This document shows positions 50,602-59,075 of a stretch of 61,802 nucleotides of DNA, piece by piece. Within the stretch, counting starts at the first letter, position 1. Every line of letters begins with the position of its first letter. Source of the DNA: JBFLXB01 sp964570625 (GTDB taxonomy: Bacteria; Nitrospirota; Nitrospiria; 2-01-FULL-66-17); the NCBI GenBank assembly GCA_964570625.1, contig CAZMYW010000020.1, positions 1 through 61,802 on the forward strand, given 5' to 3'. The notes under the pieces are model-generated. The model was not told the origin of the DNA. It ran no database searches and saw only the letters and a program-made list of their open reading frames with translations. The translations under genes were made by a program, and so were the position numbers.

Positions 50602-51009
50602 CTAGTTCCTGCCGAACCACTCGTCGGGCGCGGTTGGTTCGCGACCGGACTCTTCCCAGTGCCGTTTCGCCGGCGGGCGACCGCCCACTGCGTGCGCCGC
50701 GGTGACAAGTGAGAAGCCCGCGACGATCAAAAACACGGAGACTGGGATCAATCCGAGGACTCCGGTCAGGACAGCTTGGGCCGCAGCATAGGACTGCGGA
50801 TGCACCAACCAAGAAGTATTCAGATCGACGAAGTCCAACACCAATCCCAACAACGGCTTGGATAACCACGTCCCGAACTTCACGAACACGTAGACCTGCC
50901 AGCCGAGAATCAGAACCCCGGCCAGACACAAGAAGACTCCGGCCATCCCGGTCCAGATGGCGAACAGACCGACCAGCGTATGGCGTCGCTCCTGCGCAGG
51001 GAACGACAT
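50602..51009 (-). CDS. Small membrane protein of unknown function
   Basis: The 135-residue protein has two or three membrane segments (LFAIWTGMAGVFLCLAGVLI and VLTGVLGLIPVSVFLIVAGF). Between them is a roughly 45-residue loop that may carry another weak hydrophobic stretch. It ends in a charged tail (AKRHWEESGREPTAPDEWF). It starts the minus-strand pair with the YqgE-like gene, which begins 3 bases after its stop. I do not recognise a family. Confidence 0.72.
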   Translation of the reverse strand: MSFPAQERRHTLVGLFAIWTGMAGVFLCLAGVLILGWQVYVFVKFGTWLSKPLLGLVLDFVDLNTSWLVHPQSYAAAQAVLTGVLGLIPVSVFLIVAGFSLVTAAHAVGGRPPAKRHWEESGREPTAPDEWFGRN

Positions 51010-51147
51010 GTGGAACTCCGCGGAGAGAGGCCTGTATTATCCTCCAACACAGGAGCCAATACCAGGGGCATTCACGTTCCACGCTTGCTGAAGGGGTTGC
51101 CGGGACGATATACTTGGTGGCATGACATCGGCACACGCTGGAGACGA

Positions 51148-51492
51148 ATGACGATGACCGTTTTCGAGTTGATCAAGCGCTTCCGCGAAATCCCCCCGGA
51201 TTTACACAGCGAACCCCTCCTGGAGCGATTTGCGACGACGTTCGACCAGTTCCTGAAGGTCGCGAACAAACCCGGCAATTGTTCGACAGACTACGACGCG
51301 GGCAACCACTATTATCTGAAGCTGATCGCCCCGATGGGGATTTACGGCTTTCGCCTGTGTACGCGAGAAGATTGTTTACAACAGCTGCAGGCCTTGATCG
51401 AACAGTACCAGACCGACCCCACGGCCTTCAGCGCCAACCTCCTTCCGGCCGGTACCGCGGCGAAGGAAATCAGAGGCCCAGGGTGCGCTTAA
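51148..51492 (+). CDS. Small soluble protein of unknown function
   Basis: The 114-residue protein begins MTMTVFELIKRFREIPPDLH and looks helical, with two Cys in the middle region. There is no signal peptide or membrane segment and no motif I can name. The ATG at 51148 or 51154 is plausible. The ribosome-binding site is GGAGACG. It is convergent with the Lys-rich gene across a 13-bp hairpin. Confidence 0.6.
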   Translation: MTMTVFELIKRFREIPPDLHSEPLLERFATTFDQFLKVANKPGNCSTDYDAGNHYYLKLIAPMGIYGFRLCTREDCLQQLQALIEQYQTDPTAFSANLLPAGTAAKEIRGPGCA

Positions 51493-51500
51493 CCAGCGCC

Positions 51501-51532
51501 CCCAAACGCTGATCGGACAATCAGCGTTTGGG
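51501..51532. terminator. Hairpin shared by two convergent small genes
   Basis: CCCAAACGCTGAT and its exact complement flank a 6-base loop. One arm contains the TGA stop of the minus-strand gene. Neither side has a T-run, so termination may need a factor or use the stem as a 3' end stabiliser. Confidence 0.6.
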
Positions 51533-51748
51533 AAGAGTGGCGATGTCTGCGGCTTCTTCCGGGATCGGCTGATTCGGCCCGGCAATGAGGCCCGCGAGAT
51601 CCGGATCCTGTCCCGGCGCCATACCTGACAGGTTCTTCGCCTTCTCCTCTTTACGTACTGCCTGTTTGGCGACTTTTTCCTGGTGCTTTTTCTGCCGCTT
51701 CATTTCCTTCTGACGCTTTTCGAACCGTGCCTTCGCGTTCCCCGCCAT
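51521..51748 (-). CDS. Small Lys-rich charged protein of unknown function
   Basis: The 75-residue protein is very basic in the first 40 residues (KARFEKRQKEMKRQKKHQEK) and acidic and Pro-rich in the rest. The basic part is probably a single helix that could bind nucleic acid or ribosomes. A GAGGAGA site lies before the ATG. No family is recognised. Confidence 0.7.
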   Translation of the reverse strand: MAGNAKARFEKRQKEMKRQKKHQEKVAKQAVRKEEKAKNLSGMAPGQDPDLAGLIAGPNQPIPEEAADIATLPKR

Positions 51749-51820
51749 ATTCTCGTCTCCTCAGTTCAGGTCACGGCTCCCACGGGGTATGACCACGCCC
51801 CCTGGAGCCCGGCTTACCGA

Positions 51821-52414
51821 TCACACCGTGACGTGGCGCTCTTCAAAATGCGTGATCTTGTCTTCGTGCCGCAGCGTCAACCCGATGTCGTCGAGGCCGT
51901 TGAGCAGACACTCGCGGCGGAACTCGTCGACTTCGAACGAGTACCGAATTCCCTCCGAGGATGTGACCACCTTGTTGCTGAGGTCCACGTGCAGCCGATA
52001 GCCTGGCATCGCGCGGACACGCTGGAACAAGGCCTCAACCTGGTCCTCCCCGAGGCGGATCGGCAGTATCCCATTCTTGAAACAGTTGTTATAGAAAATG
52101 TCGGCGAACGACGGCGCGATGAGGCAGCGAAACCCGTAGTCGAGCAGCGCCCAGGGTGCGTGTTCGCGTGAGGAGCCGCAGCCGAAGTTCGCGCGTGTGA
52201 TCAGAATCGACGCTCCCCGGTAGCGGTCCGCGTTCATCTCGAACTCTGGGTTCGGTCGGTGACCGCCGATCAAGCGCCAGTCGTAAAACAGAAATTCTCC
52301 GAACCCGGTCCGTTCGATCCGCTTCAAAAACTGCTTCGGGATGACCTGATCGGTATCCACATTGGGCAAGTCCAGCAGCGTCGCCACCCCGTCCAGCGTG
52401 CGAAACGGCTCCAC
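51821..52414 (-). CDS. leuD: 3-isopropylmalate dehydratase small subunit
   Basis: The 197-residue swivelling domain of isopropylmalate isomerase has TDQVIPKQFLKRIERTGFGE and the signature GCGSSREHAPWALLDYG. With LeuC it converts 2- to 3-isopropylmalate in leucine synthesis. The start is GTG 52414, directly next to the leuC TGA, so the pair is tightly coupled. Length is normal for the bacterial type. Confidence 0.96.
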   Translation of the reverse strand: MEPFRTLDGVATLLDLPNVDTDQVIPKQFLKRIERTGFGEFLFYDWRLIGGHRPNPEFEMNADRYRGASILITRANFGCGSSREHAPWALLDYGFRCLIAPSFADIFYNNCFKNGILPIRLGEDQVEALFQRVRAMPGYRLHVDLSNKVVTSSEGIRYSFEVDEFRRECLLNGLDDIGLTLRHEDKITHFEERHVTV

Positions 52415-53824
<1,410 letters not shown>

Positions 53825-53978
53825 TGCGTCGATGCGTCCTCAGGTCGGACGGAATGTGGGCTCATTATCGCACAAGAGCCGGCGCAAAAACAGCGGCACC
53901 GGGCGTCCCATCGCCGGATCACCGGCGAAAAAATCCCGTCGCGCTCCTCATGTTGCTATGTTATATTGCCTCATATCA

Positions 53979-54270
53979 GGGGAGTCACTCCTCCCCGAGT
54001 CTCCCACAGGGGGAGGCGGCCCACAAACCGGACAGCGGCGGTCCGGAGCGTGGGAGCCCCGGGTCTGGGCCCGAGGGCCGAAGGTTCGCGCCGAAGAGAG
54101 GAGGTGGTCCAGTGGGAAGTACCAACCCTACGGCGAGTGAGGTGGCGGCGTCCTAAGCCACGCCCCTTTCTTCGGCGAAGCTGGGACGTAGTCCCCAGCG
54201 CCACCGAGCCCGGAAGCGCGGACGCCGGAGCCGCACCAGGGTCGAAAGATCCGCTTCCGGGTTTTCGTTT
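53979..54270 (+). ncRNA. Candidate structured non-coding RNA of unknown class
   Basis: About 290 bases lie in the divergent gap between leuC and a plus-strand gene. They are densely paired. GGGGAG/CTCCCC forms a 5' hairpin (53979-53996). CTCCCAC (54001-54007) pairs with GTGGGAG (54050-54056) around a CCGGAC/GTCCGG hairpin (54028-54046). GGTGGT pairs with ACCAACC (54103-54127). GGTGGCG (54141-54147) pairs with CGCCACC (54199-54205) around a CTGGG/CCCAG hairpin. The last element is a 10-bp terminator-like stem. No signatures of RNase P, tmRNA, SRP RNA or common riboswitches were found. It could be a free RNA or a cis-leader of the gene at 54329. Confidence 0.6.
54209..54270 (+). terminator. Terminator-like stem ending the structured RNA
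   Basis: CCCGGAAGCG (54209-54218) pairs perfectly with CGCTTCCGGG (54252-54261). TTTTCGTTTG follows directly. The 33-base apical part can pair further. The T-rich tail gives the plus strand as the transcribed one. Confidence 0.7.
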
Positions 54271-54328
54271 GTCTTGTCCCTCCAGGGAATGGTTGCCAGC
54301 AGCGAGCAGTCTGTCCTACACTTCTGGT

Positions 54329-54862
54329 ATGGTCCCGTCACGGCGTTATCAGGCCATGACCCTGTTGGTCGCGTGCGGCGCTGCGGCCTGGTTTGCTGGA
54401 GTACCCCCCGATGCACATGCCGCGTCGATCCACCGAGGCTTTCTCTCCCTCCAACTTGGCATGCCCATCGACCTCTTCCTGCAAACGACTCCGGTCGAGG
54501 AGATCCAGGGTGAGGCGGGTGAGCGACTGTTCTCGATCACCGACATGCCCAATGACCTGAACGGGGTCGTTGTCGCGTTTGCCGACGACCGGCTCGCGCG
54601 AATCGACGTCACCTATTCCGTTGCCTACTCCGGCCGCACTTCGTGGGAAGAGTTCGTGGCCATGGCCGTGCGCAAGTACGGGACGAGCTTCCACCTCCCC
54701 ACACCCGGAGGCGCGGTGGAGATGTGGGACGATGGCCGCACCACGTTGATCCTGGTACGGCGACCTCTCACGTCGGATGCCCAGACCTATGGATTGACGC
54801 TGCAAGACGATGCGGTCGCGCTCGAACGCGGGGCTCGCTGCGCCCCCCGGTTCGAGGTGTAA
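54329..54862 (+). CDS. Exported protein of unknown function
   Basis: The 177-residue protein has a signal peptide (MTLLVACGAAAWFAGVPPDAHA). The mature domain begins SIHRGFLSLQLGMPIDLFLQ and contains DLNGVVVAFADDRLARIDVT. The mature domain mixes short strands and helices, and a single Cys lies near the C-terminus. No family is recognised. It starts 59 bases after the terminator of the structured RNA, so its expression might be controlled by that element. Confidence 0.68.
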   Translation: MVPSRRYQAMTLLVACGAAAWFAGVPPDAHAASIHRGFLSLQLGMPIDLFLQTTPVEEIQGEAGERLFSITDMPNDLNGVVVAFADDRLARIDVTYSVAYSGRTSWEEFVAMAVRKYGTSFHLPTPGGAVEMWDDGRTTLILVRRPLTSDAQTYGLTLQDDAVALERGARCAPRFEV

Positions 54863-55025
54863 GTCCCGATTGACTTCTACCCGATATCTCCATTATCCTA
54901 AGCGCCTTCCGCCGTCCGTCGAGCCTAGCTGGGCTTGAGTTTGACACGGCGGACCATCGCCCTTGGTACGTTTTTACTGATGGCAAGCCGCAATGAACGG
55001 CTGCGCTGATCACGAGGAGGTCCCG

Positions 55026-56429
55026 GTGCCCGCATATCTCCTGCCCGAGAAGCCGATCACGTCCGCTGAAGAGTACGCCAAGACCGGTGGATGGAAGGGC
55101 CTTGAACGCGCCCTGTCCATGCCCCCGGAAGCGGTCATCGACGAAATCAAAAAGTCCGGGCTACGCGGACGAGGGGGGGCAGGATTTCCCACCGCCATTA
55201 AGTGGGCGGGCACACGGCAGAAAGAGTCGCCGGACGGGAAAAAGTATCTCGCCTGCAACGGGGCAGAGGGTGAGCCCGGCACATACAAAGACCGCCCCTT
55301 GATCTCACTAAACCCCTACCAATTGATCGAGGGCGTGGCCATCGCGTCGCTGACAATCGGTGCGGACAAGGCGTTCATCTGCCTGAAGGAGATTTTCCAT
55401 CCCCAGATCAAACGGCTGGGCGAAGCCATCGCCGAGTGCGAAGCAACAGGTTATCTCGGGCCCAACGTGCTCAAGTCAGGCCGAGCGGTCCACGCGGAGC
55501 TCTCGATCGGTCCCGCCACGTACCTCTACGGTGAAGAAACGGCCATGCTCGAATCCATCATGGGCAACGCCGCAATGCCGCGCCAAGTGAAACCGTTCGA
55601 GTGGGGCCTGCCGTTCTCCGGCGGAGGGATTGCCTCGCCGGTCGTGGTCAACAACGTGGAAACGCTCTCCCACGTCGCGCACATCATGCGCAACGGGGCG
55701 GACTGGTTCAAAGGCATTGGTCCGCCGCGAAGCCCGGGGAACTTTATCTGGACTGTCTCGGGCGACGTGACCAAACCGGGATTCTACGAGTTGCCGATGG
55801 GCACCACGATGGTGCAGCTCCTCGAGGTGGCCGGAGGGCCCAAGCCAGGCCGGAAGTTCAAGGCCGTGTTCCCTGGAGGTCCCTCGTGCGGACTCCTGAC
55901 GCCGGACAAGTTCGATACCCCGCTGGACTTCGATTCGCTGAAGAAGGTGGACTCGGGCCTCGGCTCCGGCTGCGTCATCGTCTACGACGACACGGCCTGT
56001 ATGGTGCACGTGGCCTATAACTTTTCGCGGTTCTTCTCCAATGAAAGCTGCGGCCAGTGTTTTTCGTGCAACTGGAGCACCAAGGAAATCTCCCATCTGA
56101 TCCTGAAGATGGAGCAAGGCAGAGGGACCGAGGACGACATGATCGAGGCGTGGGAAATCACCGAGCGGATGCCGGGAAAGGGCCGCTGCTTCTTGATCAA
56201 CGCCGAGTCCATCATCGTTCGGACGATCATGAAACACTTCCTTGAAGAATTCTCCAAACACGTGGGCCGGTCGTGTCCCACGCCCCGCACGCTGCCGATT
56301 CCCAAGATCCTGGACTTCACCGGCAAAGATTTCGTCTACGATACGATGGACGGCGAGTTGGGCTGGGCGCCGGGGCAGCAGTTTCCCGTGCTCGTCTCTG
56401 ACGATCACCAGTTTTCCCGTCGGATTTGA
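55026..56429 (+). CDS. nuoF: NuoF-like NADH dehydrogenase subunit (FMN, NADH, 4Fe-4S)
   Basis: The 467-residue protein carries the FMN/NADH site GLRGRGGAGFPTAIKW (45-60), YLYGEETAMLESI (167-179) and a [4Fe-4S] site with Cys342, Cys345, Cys348 (ESCGQCFSC) and Cys388. It accepts hydride from NADH and passes electrons to Fe-S clusters. GTG 55026 has a strong GAGGAGG site five bases upstream. No nuoE or other nuo genes adjoin it, so it may work with a complex I encoded elsewhere, or with a soluble dehydrogenase or hydrogenase of the HoxF/FdsB type. Confidence 0.9.
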   Translation: MPAYLLPEKPITSAEEYAKTGGWKGLERALSMPPEAVIDEIKKSGLRGRGGAGFPTAIKWAGTRQKESPDGKKYLACNGAEGEPGTYKDRPLISLNPYQLIEGVAIASLTIGADKAFICLKEIFHPQIKRLGEAIAECEATGYLGPNVLKSGRAVHAELSIGPATYLYGEETAMLESIMGNAAMPRQVKPFEWGLPFSGGGIASPVVVNNVETLSHVAHIMRNGADWFKGIGPPRSPGNFIWTVSGDVTKPGFYELPMGTTMVQLLEVAGGPKPGRKFKAVFPGGPSCGLLTPDKFDTPLDFDSLKKVDSGLGSGCVIVYDDTACMVHVAYNFSRFFSNESCGQCFSCNWSTKEISHLILKMEQGRGTEDDMIEAWEITERMPGKGRCFLINAESIIVRTIMKHFLEEFSKHVGRSCPTPRTLPIPKILDFTGKDFVYDTMDGELGWAPGQQFPVLVSDDHQFSRRI

Positions 56430-56431
56430 CA

Positions 56432-56549
56432 GGCTGCTCAAAAAGCTCCAGATGCCAGACCGCAGGGAGGAGGCAACGCGGAGCGTACTAGTTCGTACGT
56501 GAGCATTGCCGACGACCGAGCACGCAGCAGATGGACTTTTTCAGCAGCC
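56432..56549. repeat. Intergenic imperfect palindrome, copy F (divergent)
   Basis: The arms GGCTGCTCAAAAAGCTCCAG and GATGGACTTTTTCAGCAGCC pair. The core AGCGTACTAGTTCGTACGTG matches the other copies, and CAGATGC/GCAGATG are kept. It follows the nuoF stop by two bases. The arms differ from copies B-D, which suggests a subfamily. Confidence 0.78.
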
Positions 56550-56560
56550 TGCTGCGGTAG

Positions 56561-56643
56561 GTACGACAAGGGCGGTTGTACCGAGGGTTCACCACGGCAC
56601 CGATCCCCCCTCCCGTGAGGATCGGTCGCCGCCCTTGCCGTAC
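56561..56643. terminator. Long two-part hairpin downstream of nuoF
   Basis: The outer stem GTACGACAAGGGCGG (56561-56575) pairs with CCGCCCTTGCCGTAC (56629-56643) at 14 of 15 positions. The inner stem ACCGATCC/GGATCGGT lies at 56599-56626. It fills the convergent gap between nuoF and a small exported protein. No T-run follows, so termination is only one possible role. Confidence 0.5.
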
Positions 56644-56666
56644 CGTTGGAGGCTCGGGAACCGCTT

Positions 56667-56936
56667 CTAGCCGCCGACCGCGGCCTTCACACTCTGAGCG
56701 GTCTTGCCCTCGGCTTCCACTGAGACCTTCGCACCGACCCTGACATCACCTTCCACCTTGGTATCTTTGGTGATCTCGAGGGCGTACACCATTCCCTGGG
56801 TGTCTTTCACCGAGATGGTCTTCCCGACCTCGTACTTGATCACCTCGCCGCTCAGCATCGCCATCGCGGCATAACTCGCGACGGCAAAGACGAGCACGAG
56901 AGCCATCGCAGATGCCCCCTGTATCCACTTCTTCAT
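56667..56936 (-). CDS. Small exported protein of unknown function
   Basis: The 89-residue protein has a signal peptide (MALVLVFAVASYAAMA). A short beta-rich domain follows (LSGEVIKYEVGKTISVKDTQ, then VYALEITKDTKVEGDVRVGA), ending AAVGG. It resembles small periplasmic OB-like or DUF5666-like domains, but no family can be named with confidence. A GGGGGTGA region lies before the ATG. Confidence 0.68.
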   Translation of the reverse strand: MKKWIQGASAMALVLVFAVASYAAMAMLSGEVIKYEVGKTISVKDTQGMVYALEITKDTKVEGDVRVGAKVSVEAEGKTAQSVKAAVGG

Positions 56937-57137
56937 CCCTGATCACCCCCTTCCCCTCGCGAACCACGTAGAGCACGAGGCGTGCCAATCTCGCGAGAGA
57001 CCGGAAATCGCCACCACAGCGAGAGTTAGGATTTTCGGATCCGGGGGAAGCGCGCTTGATCGCCCGAAATATGGCGTTCGAGCGCCGCATTTCAGGCACC
57101 CTGCACAGCCGGGCATACCGCACTTTCACAAAAGGAA

Positions 57138-57162
57138 AGGGCGGACCCAGGAGGTCCGCCCT
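57138..57162 (-). terminator. Rho-independent terminator after the Lpp-like gene
   Basis: AGGGCGGACC and its exact complement enclose a 5-base loop. In minus-strand reading TTCCTTTTGTG follows the stem. It lies 27 bases after the coiled-coil lipoprotein stop. Confidence 0.85.
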
Positions 57163-57189
57163 CGGAAACCCTTTTGAAGAACGGTTCTA

Positions 57190-57471
57190 TTACCTCTTAG
57201 CCGGGGCCTTCTTGGCCGGCGCTTTGGCGGCAGGTTTTGGTTTCGACAGGTCCTCAACCTTCTTCGACAAGTCGCCGATCTTCGCCTGGAGATCCGCGTT
57301 CGCCTTGCTCATTTCGTCAGTCTTGGCCGCCAACCCATTCTTCTCTTGGGTCAACGAATCCACTTGCTGCTTGAGGCTGGCGTTCTCCTCCTTGAGTTTT
57401 TTAGACTCACATCCGGTTAAGGGCAGGATCATCAACGCAGCAATCAAGGGCAAAATCACGAGCTTCTTCAT
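57190..57471 (-). CDS. Small coiled-coil lipoprotein (Lpp-like)
   Basis: The 93-residue protein has a lipoprotein signal (IAALMILPLTGC, lipobox LTGC). A continuous heptad-repeat helix follows (LKEENASLKQQVDSLTQEKN, then KIGDLSKKVEDLSK), with an Ala/Lys/Pro-rich tail ending APAKR. This matches murein-lipoprotein-like architecture: a lipid-anchored trimeric coil with a basic end that could touch peptidoglycan. AGGAGG lies 6 bases before the ATG. It is a single-gene unit with its own terminator. Confidence 0.8.
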   Translation of the reverse strand: MKKLVILPLIAALMILPLTGCESKKLKEENASLKQQVDSLTQEKNGLAAKTDEMSKANADLQAKIGDLSKKVEDLSKPKPAAKAPAKKAPAKR

Positions 57472-57605
57472 CAGTCAGGTCACCTCCTCTCTCTCGTATA
57501 TTTTTTATCGTCAGGGTGCGTATTCCGGCTTGGAACACACGCCGCAAAACGGGGATACACATACCACCACGGCCTTGGAGAAATCAAGAGCGACGCAGGG
57601 ATGCG

Positions 57606-59075
57606 TCAGCAAAAATACTTGGCGAGGTCGATGCCGTACGATCGGGCGTCGCTGGTGTCCACGATCCGACGGACCGGACGGGCGTCATGGTCCGCGAGAT
57701 CGATTGTGTCTCCGTCCACGTCCGTCCCCGCGGCGTCGCGAATAAGCTTGACCATGGGGTGCGCGCGGTGATCGGGCGACGAATGGCTTCCCACCACCAC
57801 CCCGAGCTCGCCGCTGTCGAATCGCACGACGGTTCCCACCGGATACACGCCCATGCAGTTGGCGAACACCTTGAGCAGCAGCGGATCGTAGACGGTCCCG
57901 GCCTTGGCCACCATCAGGCGGAGGGCCTTGTCAGGCGCGAGCGGCACCCGGCTGTACACCCGCGACGCGGTCATCGCATCGTAGCAATCCACCAACGCGA
58001 TAATGCGCCCGAACAGCGTCAGTTTGCGCGGCTCCGCCATCTTGGGGTAGCCGGATAAGTCATAGTTGAGATGGTGCTCGAACCCCGCGATGACGATCTT
58101 GGTGGAGACGTCGTCGAGCCCTTTGAGGCGCAGCAGACTTTTCACCCCCAGAATCGGGTGTCGCCGGATCACCTGCCATTCCTCGGGTGTGAACGCGCTC
58201 CCTTTGTTCAAGACCTCCAAGGGAATGTCGGCTTTGCCCACGTCGTGAAACAGCGCGGCCACGCCCAGTTCGGAAAGATGCGTACGGTCGTAGCCCAACC
58301 GTTGCCCCATGGTCAGGGCCAGGATGCAGACGTTGACGCAGTGGCTGTACGTGTATTCGTCGTGGCTGCGCAGCGTGGCCAGCCCCAGCAAGGTGTTCTC
58401 ATCCTGCAACATGAGATCCACCAACCCCTGGACCACCCGCTTGGACTTCCGGACGCCCACCGCCTGCTTAAGTTTGACGCTCTCCATCACTTCCGACACC
58501 GCCGAGATGGTGCGAAAATACGTGCGTTTCGCCACCGCCTTCTGGCTTTCCCGTTCGCGGGCCGGTTTGCCCCTGTTTGAGACCGGCGGGGAGAGCTCCA
58601 CATGCAACACGCCACGCTCGCGCAGCAACGCCGACAATTCGTCGAGGGTCGACGTCGCTCCGGTGGCCCACAGGCGCGAAAATTCGATCACTTCGTGGGC
58701 GCTGATCGCAGGGTCGAAGCGGATGTTGCCCACCCCACGCTTCCGCATCTCGGTGATCATTTCGGTAAACCCGATATAACCTTCCAGGTCCATCTTGAGA
58801 CGAAAATCGTCGAGGTAGAGGTGATCCCCGTCCTGCCGCAATACCGGCTCACCGTGCCATTCGTCCACCTCGGCCACGGTTTTCACCAGCCGGTCCGCGG
58901 GCTGATTGAAAGCCACGTTCCCGGCAAGATGAATGTGGGCGGTCTTGAGCAAGATGTGGATCTGGTAGACCAGACGCTTGCCCAGTCGGTGAAGGTTCTC
59001 ATCTCGAATGGTGCTGCCCTTGAGCGCTTCGAACAGCTTGGGCGCGGCGTTCTGAGCGGCTCCGGTCTTCATCAC
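57606..59075 (-). CDS. HD-GYP domain protein
   Basis: The 489-residue protein has an N-terminal helical/beta module (residues 30-165) and a C-terminal HD-GYP domain with His-Asp at 277-278 (HDVGKADIP), HPILG and HHLNYDLSGYP (334-344). The domain degrades cyclic di-GMP. Here the usual HHE..DG.GYP is HHL..DLSGYP, so activity is not certain. There is no membrane segment or receiver domain. Its start overlaps the end of the HEAT-repeat gene by 4 bp. The two genes share a similar N-terminal module. Confidence 0.88.
   Translation of the reverse strand: MMKTGAAQNAAPKLFEALKGSTIRDENLHRLGKRLVYQIHILLKTAHIHLAGNVAFNQPADRLVKTVAEVDEWHGEPVLRQDGDHLYLDDFRLKMDLEGYIGFTEMITEMRKRGVGNIRFDPAISAHEVIEFSRLWATGATSTLDELSALLRERGVLHVELSPPVSNRGKPARERESQKAVAKRTYFRTISAVSEVMESVKLKQAVGVRKSKRVVQGLVDLMLQDENTLLGLATLRSHDEYTYSHCVNVCILALTMGQRLGYDRTHLSELGVAALFHDVGKADIPLEVLNKGSAFTPEEWQVIRRHPILGVKSLLRLKGLDDVSTKIVIAGFEHHLNYDLSGYPKMAEPRKLTLFGRIIALVDCYDAMTASRVYSRVPLAPDKALRLMVAKAGTVYDPLLLKVFANCMGVYPVGTVVRFDSGELGVVVGSHSSPDHRAHPMVKLIRDAAGTDVDGDTIDLADHDARPVRRIVDTSDARSYGIDLAKYFC

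Noticed and set aside
53979..54270. Assignment of the structured region to rnpB, tmRNA, SRP RNA, glycine, cobalamin or yybP-ykoY RNA
   Set aside because: The universal RNase P boxes, the tmRNA ends, the SRP helix 8 motif and the conserved riboswitch boxes are absent from both strands.
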